A program made the translations under genes and the position numbers. This document shows positions 1-6,242 of a stretch of 7,144 nucleotides of DNA, one piece after another. Every line of letters begins with the position of its first letter. Within the stretch, counting starts at the first letter, position 1. The notes under the pieces were generated by a model, which had not been told where the DNA came from, did no database searches, and saw only the letters and a list, made by a program, of their open reading frames with translations. The stretch is from Opitutia bacterium UBA7350 (GTDB taxonomy: Bacteria > Verrucomicrobiota > Verrucomicrobiia > Opitutales > Coraliomargaritaceae), in contig DKOX01000034.1 in NCBI GenBank assembly GCA_002470925.1, positions 1-7,144 on the forward strand, given 5' to 3'.

Positions 1-422
1 AAGTCATAGTTTTCCCCGAGGCGGATTTCGAGCCGGGAACGCTTGAATTGTTCGCGGGTCGGGCAGGGCCCGAGGAGGGCTTCGGGGGTCGTGATGAGGA
101 GGCGGGGGGCTTTTGGTTTGCGGAGGAGGGCGCCGAGGGCCTGGAGGCGTTCGCCGATGCGGTCGGTGCGGCGGGCGTGGTCGATATTGGGCGGGGGTGC
201 TTCCGGGAAGAAGCAGATTTCGGGCGGGGTCTTGGGGAGAAGCCATGTGGCGAGTTGGGCGATCTCGGCGGCGCGGGCTTCGGCGCGGCGCGGTTCGGCG
301 ACAAGGAGGAGGTAGAAGCCCGGTCGTTCCGCAAGGAGGGTGGCGTAGCAAGCCGCTCGGGCGGACTCACAAACTCCGTGCAAGAGGCGGGTCTTGCCTT
401 TGTTGGGTTGGAGGGCAGGCAT
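1..422 (-). CDS. mfd: Transcription-repair coupling factor Mfd, N-terminal fragment (runs off window)
   Basis: Reading the minus strand from the ATG at 422-420 gives 140 uninterrupted codons to the window edge, starting MPALQPNKGKTRLLHGV. The fragment has the layout of the UvrB-like N-terminal module of Mfd: an 'RLLHGVCESARAACYATLL' helix, a 'FYLLLVAE' strand, the block 'FFPEAPPPNIDHARRTDRIG' with 'ERLQAL' (residues 71-96; compare LPYD...DII..RL in known Mfd), the strand 'RLLITTPEALL' and 'LEIRLGENYD'. It has no Walker A GxGKT near the N-terminus. That fits the degenerate UvrB-like module of Mfd and argues against UvrB itself. Mfd recognises RNA polymerase stalled at DNA lesions, removes it and recruits UvrA. 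The helicase and RNA-polymerase-binding domains lie outside the window, so the call rests on the first eighth of the protein. The ATG overlaps the rnc stop codon, so the gene is probably co-transcribed with rnc and translationally coupled to it. Confidence 0.78.
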   Translation of the reverse strand, partial: MPALQPNKGKTRLLHGVCESARAACYATLLAERPGFYLLLVAEPRRAEARAAEIAQLATWLLPKTPPEICFFPEAPPPNIDHARRTDRIGERLQALGALLRKPKAPRLLITTPEALLGPCPTREQFKRSRLEIRLGENYD

Positions 423-424
423 TA
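420..424 (-). other. TAATG stop-start overlap joining rnc and mfd
   Basis: On the minus strand the rnc stop codon TAA (424-422) shares one base with the mfd ATG (422-420), giving TAATG. The bases just upstream, at the end of rnc, contain no GGAG-type ribosome binding site. Ribosomes finishing rnc are therefore the likely source of mfd initiation (termination-reinitiation coupling). The overlap is seen directly; the coupling is inferred. Confidence 0.75.
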
Positions 425-1102
425 GCGGAGCTTAAGGGCTTCGAGGGCCGCTTCGGCGGCGGCGCACTCTGCGGCTTTTTTGGAGCGACCACGACCGCGG
501 GCTATTTCCTTGTTTTTAATCGAAACGGCGCAGGTGTAATGGCGGTCGTGGTCGGGGCCGTTGGGGTCGAGCTGGCGATAGTGCGGGGTGCTTCCGTTGT
601 AATGCCCCTGGGTGAATTCCTGGAGCCGGGACTTGGGGTTGCCCGCTTGCCGCGGGTTGGCCTTTTGGAGGGCTTCCGAAAAGAGCGCGGTGACGACGCG
701 CTGGGCGGCATCCAATCCACCGTCGAGGTAAACTGCGCCGATGAGTGCTTCGAGGGCGTCCTCCAGCATGGCGTCGCTGGGTTCGGGGTGATGGTTGCGC
801 TGCGCCTCGCTGACGCGCAGGGTCTTGGAGAGATGCATGCTGCGCGCGATGGATGCGAGGGCGCAGCCATTGACAATGCCGGCGCGCATGCGGTCGAGGG
901 CGCCCTCGTCCGCCTCGGGGAATTGCGCGAAGAGCTGCGAGGCGATGAGGAGGTCGAGGACGGCATCGCCGAGGAATTCGAGGCGTTGGTTATTGCCGGT
1001 GGGAAGGGTAAGGCTGGGATGGGTGAGGGCGCGATGGAGGCGTTCGGGATCCTGAAAGGTATAGCCGAGGTGTTCTTGAACTTGGTCGAAAGGGTCGGAC
1101 AT
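422..1102 (-). CDS. rnc: Ribonuclease III
   Basis: A 226-residue endonuclease that cuts double-stranded RNA in rRNA precursors, structured mRNAs and antisense duplexes; the length is typical of bacterial RNase III. The N-terminal RNase III domain (about 1-150) carries the signature NNQRLEFLGDAVLD (37-50) with E42, G45 and D46. It also has E66 in 'ADEGALDRMRA' and the second metal-binding cluster 'EDALEALIGAVYLDGG' (114-129) with D115 and E118. The C-terminal double-stranded RNA-binding domain (about 154-226) starts 'KSRLQEFTQG' and ends with the 'GRGRSKKAAECAAAEAALEAL' helix. The position equivalent to E. coli E38 is Q39, a substitution I recall in other RNase III proteins. The ATG at 1102 gives the expected family N-terminus (Q..LGYTF.D...L..ALTHPS). 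No Shine-Dalgarno sequence lies in the 20 bases before it. mfd follows with a one-base overlap, and phoH diverges upstream. Confidence 0.97.
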   Translation of the reverse strand: MSDPFDQVQEHLGYTFQDPERLHRALTHPSLTLPTGNNQRLEFLGDAVLDLLIASQLFAQFPEADEGALDRMRAGIVNGCALASIARSMHLSKTLRVSEAQRNHHPEPSDAMLEDALEALIGAVYLDGGLDAAQRVVTALFSEALQKANPRQAGNPKSRLQEFTQGHYNGSTPHYRQLDPNGPDHDRHYTCAVSIKNKEIARGRGRSKKAAECAAAEAALEALKLR

Positions 1103-1228
1103 TGCGAAATTTGTGAGTCAAAAGGTTTTCCTGCTTGCACCGGACGGACTGTCCAGCATAGGGCTAAGTTAAGTAAAACACGTCCGGAATCAATGCCGGG
1201 TCAATAAAAGCCACTACTATTTTTAAAA
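1103..1228. promoter_or_regulatory. Divergent intergenic region between rnc and phoH
   Basis: This 126-base gap must hold the promoters for leftward rnc-mfd and rightward phoH, because the two units point away from each other. It is more AT-rich than the genes, most clearly at 1164-1180 and 1201-1230. I find no convincing paired -35/-10 boxes. The best single element on the plus strand is TACTAT at 1215-1220, but it lacks a good -35 partner and would put the transcript start almost on the phoH TTG codon. A 7-base inverted repeat (CCGGACG at 1140-1146, CGTCCGG at 1181-1187) sits inside the gap. The regulatory role is inferred from gene orientation only. Confidence 0.5.
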
Positions 1229-2785
1229 TTGCCTAAAGTCGCCAAAAAGACCGCCCGAGCCAAAGAAAAGCTCTTTGTCCTCGACACGAATGTACTCCTG
1301 CACGATCCGCAGTGCCTCTATAAATTTGAGGAAAACACGCTCGCGATTCCGGTGGAGGTATTGGAGGAATTGGACCGCAAGAAAGCGGCGCCCGGGGAAC
1401 TGGGCTATGCGGCGCGGAGTGTGCACCGCGACCTGCGGGCTTTGTTTGACACCGGGAAGGAGCAGGTGCCTCTTGCGCTGAAGGGGAAGGGGAGCGCGGT
1501 GCTGGGCCGGGAACTGAGCACGGGTGGTTCCCTGATTGTGGTGATCAATGAATATTTGGTGAATGGGGATGCCAAGAGTGCGGGAATGGAGCGTTTGCGG
1601 GCGACTCTGAGTGATCTGGACAAGATGGATAATCGTATTTTAGCGTCGGTGGTTTTTCTACAGGACGCCTGTCCGAAGCACCGGGTGGTTTTGGTGACGA
1701 AGGACGCGAACATGGCCCTGAAGGGAATCGCGCTCGGGATGGAGGTGCAGGATTATATGAACGACAAGGTCAATGACCTGAAATCGGAGGGCTGCAAGAC
1801 GATTGAGTTGAGCGAGGAGGATTACACCCGTTTCATTGAGGAGCACGGGGTGGATCTGGAACCGGGGCTGACGAGTCATTTGTTCATCAATGAATATGTT
1901 TATGTGGTGAGTGGGGATTTTCGGGAACCGGCGCGTTACCGGGGTGACGGGCAACTGGAGGGCTTGATCCTGAGTGAAAACATGGGGATCAAGATTCCGA
2001 AGGGGATCCGGATCAATCCGCTGAATGACGAGCAGCGGATGTTGATGGATGCCTTGTTGGACGAGGATATAAAATTGGTGACCTGTTGCGGTAAGGCAGG
2101 GACGGGAAAGACTTTGGTCTCGATGGCGATGGCGCTGTATCAGACTTTAGGAGAGGACAATTTGTATGAACGGGTCTTTATCACGCGCCCGCTGGTGCAT
2201 ATTGGGAAGGACACAGGGGCTTTGCCGGGGACTCTGGAGGAAAAAATGTCGCCCTACATCGCGCCCTTTTATGACAACCTGGAGGTATTATTCAGCAACC
2301 GCAAGGTAGTGAAGCCCGACGAAGCGGAGAGCGCGCAGGCACAGATCGACAAGATTACCTCGAACCGGAAGCGCAAGAAGGCGATTGCACGACTCGCGAA
2401 ACAACCGGTGCAAAATGAATCGGATGAAGAGGAGAACAGCGGGCCGCGCAAACCGTATCAATTCCTCTTTGACTTCGGGATGGTGGAAGTGGAGGCGATG
2501 ACCTTCATCCGGGGCCGTTCCCTGGCGAACACGCTCTTCATTATCGACGAAGCACAGAATTTAACACCGCACGAGGCGAAGACGGTGGTGAGCCGCATGG
2601 CGGAAGGTTCGAAGGTCATTCTGCTGGGAGACCCCGCGCAGGTGGACAGTATGTTCCTCGACTCGAATTCAAATGGCTTGGTGCACACCGCGCAACGGTT
2701 GCGGGGCACGGAAATCACGGCGCATTTGGAATTGGTGACGGGGGTTCGCTCGGAACTGGCGGACTTGGCGGCGGATCTGCTTTAG
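1229..2785 (+). CDS. PhoH family protein with N-terminal PIN domain (PhoH2/YlaK type)
   Basis: A 518-residue cytoplasmic protein that joins a PIN ribonuclease domain to a PhoH ATPase. PhoH2 proteins of this design are described as RNA helicase/ribonucleases; the substrate here is unknown. The PIN domain (about 14-165) shows the expected acids: D19 in 'FVLDTNVLLHDP', glutamates in 'VLEELD' (44-49), D134 in 'DNRIL' and D159 in 'LVTKDANM'. A linker domain (about 216-250) contains 'NEYVYVVSGD'. The PhoH domain has Walker A 'GKAGTGKT' (288-295), Walker B 'LFIIDEAQN' (436-444), 'VILLGDPAQVD' (463-473) and a C-terminal 'GVRSELADLAADLL'. A charged stretch at about 356-410 interrupts the PhoH domain before Walker B and looks like an insert relative to family members I know. 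The reading frame has an in-frame TAA at 1205-1207, and the first usable codon after it is TTG at 1229, so the start is TTG; no Shine-Dalgarno sequence is seen. No small antitoxin gene (PhoAT-like) precedes it. Confidence 0.95.
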   Translation: MPKVAKKTARAKEKLFVLDTNVLLHDPQCLYKFEENTLAIPVEVLEELDRKKAAPGELGYAARSVHRDLRALFDTGKEQVPLALKGKGSAVLGRELSTGGSLIVVINEYLVNGDAKSAGMERLRATLSDLDKMDNRILASVVFLQDACPKHRVVLVTKDANMALKGIALGMEVQDYMNDKVNDLKSEGCKTIELSEEDYTRFIEEHGVDLEPGLTSHLFINEYVYVVSGDFREPARYRGDGQLEGLILSENMGIKIPKGIRINPLNDEQRMLMDALLDEDIKLVTCCGKAGTGKTLVSMAMALYQTLGEDNLYERVFITRPLVHIGKDTGALPGTLEEKMSPYIAPFYDNLEVLFSNRKVVKPDEAESAQAQIDKITSNRKRKKAIARLAKQPVQNESDEEENSGPRKPYQFLFDFGMVEVEAMTFIRGRSLANTLFIIDEAQNLTPHEAKTVVSRMAEGSKVILLGDPAQVDSMFLDSNSNGLVHTAQRLRGTEITAHLELVTGVRSELADLAADLL

Positions 2786-2840
2786 GGCGGTGCGGGAATA
2801 GCTTGAATCGCGGGGCGTTATAGGGGATAGGATAGAACCG

Positions 2841-2859
2841 CGGCCGAAATTTTCGGCTG
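2841..2859 (+). repeat. Short inverted repeat between phoH and the glycosyltransferase gene
   Basis: The bases GCCGAA-ATT-TTCGGC form a perfect 6-base-pair stem with a 3-base loop. One G-T and one C-G pair extend it to 8 pairs. It lies 55 bases after the phoH stop and 28 bases before the glycosyltransferase ATG. No run of T follows, so it is a weak candidate for an intrinsic terminator. It could equally be a leader hairpin of the downstream gene. Confidence 0.35.
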
Positions 2860-2887
2860 AGCTTATATCACGATCTACAGACAAACG

Positions 2888-4132
2888 ATGCGCGTATTAC
2901 TGACTTCGCACGGTTCCACAGGGGACATCTATCCGGTGATCGGGCTGGGTCGCGCTTTAGTAGAGGCGGGGCACGAGGTAGGTTTTGCCTCGGCGCGGTT
3001 ATTTCGAGAAGAGATCGAGCGGGCGGGATTGGAGTATATATATTTGCCCCCGGACTGGGATCAGACTGGTTTTGCGGAGGCGATGCGGGATTTGACGAAG
3101 GCGAAGAACCCGGTGGATTTGGTGCGGATTATTTACTCGGAGTCCTTGCCGTATTTGGAGGAGATATTGAAGACATTGGATGCGGAGCTCTCGCGGGCGG
3201 ATTTATTTGTGAGCAGTTATTTGTTTGCGAGTTTATGCACGCTGGCGCGGATGCGGGGGGTGCCCTGCGCGGTGACGACATTTGCCCACAACGCGGTGCC
3301 CTCATTGAGCCATCCACCACAGGGGGTGCCGCGCCTCTTGCCCTTCCCACCGTATTTTCGCCGCAAATGGAACGCCCTCGGTTGGCACCTCGCGGACCGC
3401 ATTTTTTGTTGGCAGATCAACCAAGTGGTGGGGGAAGCGGCGGAACGTTACGGAATCGGTCGCACTCAGAGTTTCCTGCTCGATCCGGCGGACAGGGTGA
3501 TCGTGACGGTTTCACCGACCTTGTTTATGCCCAAACGCCTGTGGAACGACCGCTTCGTCTTTTCCGGTTATCTGCGCTGGCAATCGGAGGAAGACCCCGG
3601 TCTGGAATCGCGTCTGGAGGCATTTTGCAAGGGGGAACGGGTGCCGATCCTGACCTTCGGAAGTGTGACTTTTGACAAGGCGCGGATGGTAATGACGCGC
3701 TTTATGCGGAATTGGCCGAAAGGGAAGCGCATTATCATCCAATCCGGTTGGGCGGGTCTGACGATTGAGCGACCGCGGAGGGAGATGTTATGCGTGAACA
3801 AGGTATCGCACGACCAACTTTTCCAGCACGCTTCACTGGTGATTCACCACGGTGGGGCGGGTACGACTGCAAGCGTGCTCCATGCCGGGGTACCGCACGT
3901 GATTATCCCGCATATCGGGGACCAGTGGTTCTTTGCGGGAGAGATGAAGCGCTTGGGCGTGGGCTTGGAATTAAAACGTTCAAAATGGCCGGAGGAATTA
4001 CCGAAGGCGGTGCGCACCATTGAACGGAACGAGAAGTTTTCGCGGCGCGCCACGGAGGTGAAGGAAATCCTGCTGAGCGAGGATGGCCCCGCGACCGCGG
4101 TCCGTGAATTGGAGGCAATGGTCGCTCCGTAG
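2888..4132 (+). CDS. GT-B glycosyltransferase, UGT / sterol-glucosyltransferase-like (GT1 or GT28 type)
   Basis: A 414-residue enzyme predicted to move a sugar from a nucleotide sugar to a lipophilic or natural-product acceptor. The N-terminal acceptor half begins 'MRVLLTSHGSTGDIYPVIGL', the pattern of the Glyco_transf_28 and UGT N-terminal fold. The C-terminal donor half starts near residue 250 with 'VPILTFGSVTFDK'. It has the donor-binding block 'VSHDQLFQHASLVIHHGGAG' (306-325), then 'TTASVLHAGVPHVIIPHIGD' (326-345) and 'QWFFAGEMKRLGVG'. This block matches bacterial and fungal sterol glucosyltransferases, macrolide glycosyltransferases and RhlB-like rhamnosyltransferases. No signal peptide or membrane segment is visible, so it is cytoplasmic or peripheral. 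The acceptor and sugar cannot be read from sequence, and the neighbours (phoH, a repeat protein) give no pathway. The ATG at 2888 places the first beta strand at the N-terminus as the fold requires; no clear Shine-Dalgarno sequence precedes it. Confidence 0.9.
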   Translation: MRVLLTSHGSTGDIYPVIGLGRALVEAGHEVGFASARLFREEIERAGLEYIYLPPDWDQTGFAEAMRDLTKAKNPVDLVRIIYSESLPYLEEILKTLDAELSRADLFVSSYLFASLCTLARMRGVPCAVTTFAHNAVPSLSHPPQGVPRLLPFPPYFRRKWNALGWHLADRIFCWQINQVVGEAAERYGIGRTQSFLLDPADRVIVTVSPTLFMPKRLWNDRFVFSGYLRWQSEEDPGLESRLEAFCKGERVPILTFGSVTFDKARMVMTRFMRNWPKGKRIIIQSGWAGLTIERPRREMLCVNKVSHDQLFQHASLVIHHGGAGTTASVLHAGVPHVIIPHIGDQWFFAGEMKRLGVGLELKRSKWPEELPKAVRTIERNEKFSRRATEVKEILLSEDGPATAVRELEAMVAP

Positions 4133-4168
4133 GCAGCCGATGTTTTACTGAAACTTTTGCGGCTGGCT
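4131..4168 (+). terminator. Possible terminator hairpin after the glycosyltransferase gene
   Basis: A stem of CAGCCG (4134-4139) and CGGCTG (4160-4165) is extended outward past one G-G mismatch by AG/CT. Inside the loop, GTTT (4142-4145) pairs with AAAC (4151-4154). The structure begins within the stop codon of the glycosyltransferase gene (4130-4132). There is no T tract after it, so it is either a non-canonical terminator or a 3'-end stabilising hairpin. Pairing is seen directly; function is inferred. Confidence 0.4.
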
Positions 4169-4256
4169 TACGATTCAAGTTCAGGTCTTGATGGAGTTCA
4201 TTCTTTTCTGCCAAAACTTGCCTGAGGAGAGCCGAGGCTTATTATCTGTTTTTATC

Positions 4257-6224
4257 ATGAATCGTATTCCACTGCCCCTTTTATTGGTCCTCGCCCTTTT
4301 GTTGGGCTGGGGCTTGAAGCATCTTTTTTCACCTGCGTCGGAAGGACGGGATGATTCCGGGGCGCCGGCACAGACGACCTCCGGTTCCTGGATGGGAAAT
4401 GCGGAAGGTAAGCCTGCGGGGGATGCGGTCGCTGCGAATGAGACAACGGGTCAGTTCCTTCAGGGGGAAGATAGGAATGAGGAGCCTGTAAGCATTGAGG
4501 TGATGACGGAGCGGATAAATGAATTATCGAATTCGCCCTCGATGTCGAACGCGCGTGAGACGCTGGAATTGATTGCGGGGCTCTCACAGGATGGCTTGCG
4601 GGAATTACTGTTGAATGATGAGAGCGGCGGTTGGGGAATGAGTGACGGGATGGTCTCGAGTTTGGCGTTTATGGCGTGGGTGGACCGCGACCCGCAGGCA
4701 GCCTTTGATTTTTATCAAAATGAATTGCCGGCGGGGAATCGCTCGCGACACAGTATGTCGCTTTTTTCGGCCTGGGCGGGGGTGGATCCGGAAGCGGCGA
4801 CCGCAGCGGCGGCACAGATTGAGTCGGGGCACGATCGTTCTCTGGCGAATTTTTCGATAGCGCGGGCGTTGCTGCAGACGGACCCGAACCGTGCCTTTGA
4901 GGTCTTGGAGCAAGGCGGGGGCGAGATGCGGGGTTGGCGTTACAATGCCCTGTTTGCACAATGGGCGGCGAAGGATCCCGCCGGTGCGCTGGCAAAGATC
5001 GAAACCCTGCCGGGCGGAGAAATGCGCAATAATGCCCTGCAGGGATATGTGATCGCCTTGGGTCGGGAGGACCCCGAGGCGGCGGGTCGTTTTGCCTTGA
5101 ATTTATCGGACTCGGATCAACGGGCGCGGGTAATGCCGCGCTTGATGTATGAATGGGTACGGCGTGACATGGAGGGGGCGCTGGCTTTTTTGGGAAATTT
5201 ACCGGACGACGGGACCAAGAATGAAATCATCCGCAACAGCATGTGGGGTCTGACACGAAGTGATCCGGTGCGGGCTTATAACTTTGTGGTGGAAAATATG
5301 ACGGGGAAGGCTCGGGATGATGCGCTGGGTCAGGTGGTCGGTGAATTGGCACGTCGCGATCCCAGTCAGGTGCTGCAGATTATTGACAGTTTGCCCTATG
5401 GTCGCGCCTATGAAAAAGCGGTGAGTAGTCTCGCGAATCGTTGGGGCCGGGAGGACCCCATCGCGGCGATGGAATGGGTGCAGACCTTGCAGAATGGGCC
5501 GGAAAAAGGGAATGCGCGTCGGGCGGTTTTGAATGCCTTTGCGAGGAATGACAAGGAGGGCGCGATGGAATACCTCCGGACCATCCCGCCCGGTGCAGAC
5601 AAGAATACCCTCGTGACAAATCTTGCGCAGGAGTTAACGAAGGATAACCCGGTGGCGGCGTTGGACTGGGCCGCAACAATGCCGGATAAGGAGCTTGCGG
5701 ATCGTGCTCGGAACTCGGTTTTGCGGGAATGGGCGGAACGCGACCCGGTGGGGATGATTGCGCATTTGGAACAAAGTGGCGACACGGGAGCTTTGAAAAA
5801 TCAGGCGGATGTGCTGGCGGACAGTTATGCTCGTCAGGATGCTCCCAGTGCCGCGATTTGGGCTTTGAGTTTGAAGGACCCGAGTGCGCAAGTCCGGGCA
5901 GTGGAAGCAGTGATCGAAGAGTGGTTGGATCACGACACCTACGAAGCAACGGTTTGGATCTCGGAATTGGATAAAGGGCCCACCCGTGACAAGGCGGTAC
6001 AGGAACTGGTGCAAAAGGTGCGGCGGACCGATACGCCTTCGGCCCTGACCTGGGGGTTGACGATTGACAATCAGAAAGGCCGCGCGCAATCGGTGAACGG
6101 ACTGTTGCAAACGATGAAGAACAATGGCCAGGAGGCGGAAGCGCGTAAGATGTTGAAGGGTAGCGACCTGCCGGAAGGCGAGGTCAATAAATATCTGGAA
6201 ATTCTGAACGACAAGACCACCTAG
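4257..6224 (+). CDS. Membrane-anchored protein of fifteen tandem 32-residue helical repeats; function unknown
   Basis: With the ATG at 4257 the product is 655 residues. It begins MNRIPLPLLLVLALLLGWGL: one positive residue and then a hydrophobic segment (about 4-20) that would act as a signal anchor. No lipobox cysteine or clear cleavage site is seen, so the rest is probably periplasmic. A low-complexity linker (about 25-75, rich in G, S, A, N, E) follows, then a short helical region, then repeats from about 141 to 619. Each repeat is roughly W-A-x-x-D-P-x-A-A, a helix, an 'LPxG'-like turn and a second helix with R/K-x-x-A. No catalytic motif is visible. The design resembles TPR-like solenoids that serve as protein-binding scaffolds, but the period is 32, not 34. 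An in-frame ATG at 4191 (and a TTG at 4188) would add 22-23 residues that weaken the signal sequence; I prefer 4257. It is separated from the glycosyltransferase gene by 124 bases and converges on the ABC-F gene. Confidence 0.85.
   Translation: MNRIPLPLLLVLALLLGWGLKHLFSPASEGRDDSGAPAQTTSGSWMGNAEGKPAGDAVAANETTGQFLQGEDRNEEPVSIEVMTERINELSNSPSMSNARETLELIAGLSQDGLRELLLNDESGGWGMSDGMVSSLAFMAWVDRDPQAAFDFYQNELPAGNRSRHSMSLFSAWAGVDPEAATAAAAQIESGHDRSLANFSIARALLQTDPNRAFEVLEQGGGEMRGWRYNALFAQWAAKDPAGALAKIETLPGGEMRNNALQGYVIALGREDPEAAGRFALNLSDSDQRARVMPRLMYEWVRRDMEGALAFLGNLPDDGTKNEIIRNSMWGLTRSDPVRAYNFVVENMTGKARDDALGQVVGELARRDPSQVLQIIDSLPYGRAYEKAVSSLANRWGREDPIAAMEWVQTLQNGPEKGNARRAVLNAFARNDKEGAMEYLRTIPPGADKNTLVTNLAQELTKDNPVAALDWAATMPDKELADRARNSVLREWAERDPVGMIAHLEQSGDTGALKNQADVLADSYARQDAPSAAIWALSLKDPSAQVRAVEAVIEEWLDHDTYEATVWISELDKGPTRDKAVQELVQKVRRTDTPSALTWGLTIDNQKGRAQSVNGLLQTMKNNGQEAEARKMLKGSDLPEGEVNKYLEILNDKTT
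4677..6113 (+). repeat. Fifteen 96-base (32-residue) coding repeats
   Basis: The repeat aspartate falls at residues 145, 177, 209, 240, 272, 304, 336, 368, 400, 432, 463, 496, 528, 560 and 592 of the 655-residue protein, so the spacing is 31-33, almost always 32. Four residues earlier there is usually an aromatic or large hydrophobic residue: W at 141, 173, 236, 300, 396, 492 and 556, otherwise L, F, Y or V. Proline follows the aspartate in nine of the fifteen units; in the others it is replaced or shifted by one. The DNA of the units is not near-identical, so the array is old, not a recent expansion. Confidence 0.85.
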
Positions 6225-6238
6225 GGCGGCTTCACGGC

Positions 6239-6242
<4 letters not shown>
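6221..6242. terminator. Palindrome spanning both convergent stop codons; possible bidirectional terminator
   Basis: CTAGG (6221-6225) and CCTAG (6238-6242) are inverted copies. Allowing one bulged G, the stem grows to CTAGG-C with G-CCTAG. The plus-strand TAG of the repeat protein (6222-6224) and the minus-strand TAG of the ABC-F gene (6241-6239) both lie in the arms. No T tract flanks either side. A shared terminator is plausible given the 14-base gap, but the stem is short. Confidence 0.3.

Noticed and set aside
4..351. A 115-codon minus-strand frame rich in proline and arginine
   Set aside because: It is a frame-shifted shadow of the mfd fragment. The frame starting at 422 has the conserved Mfd pattern and the overlap with the rnc stop.
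502..1140. A 212-codon minus-strand frame overlapping rnc
   Set aside because: It is out of frame with RNase III and yields a low-complexity S/P/A/R-rich product without motifs.
113..1207. A 364-codon open frame on the plus strand, opposite rnc and mfd
   Set aside because: Its product has no recognisable fold, it is rich in G, A and R, and it lies exactly antisense to a clear RNase III. GC-rich codons on the other strand leave such frames open.
1103..1228. A small antitoxin gene (PhoAT-like) upstream of the PIN-PhoH gene
   Set aside because: The 126-base gap contains no supportable small open frame leading into the PIN-PhoH gene, so no toxin-antitoxin pair can be claimed here.
3030..3045. 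TATATATA tract resembling a promoter element
   Set aside because: It lies inside the glycosyltransferase reading frame and encodes 'EYIYL' in the conserved N-terminal domain.
3290..3440. C-rich patch in the glycosyltransferase gene, against the general G excess of the plus strand
   Set aside because: Bases 3301-3360 count G 13, C 24, but the stretch encodes many prolines and arginines, so amino-acid content explains it better than transfer or gene conversion.
5380..5949. A 189-codon minus-strand frame opposite the repeat array
   Set aside because: The plus strand encodes regular repeats throughout this stretch. The antisense product is proline- and serine-rich low complexity.
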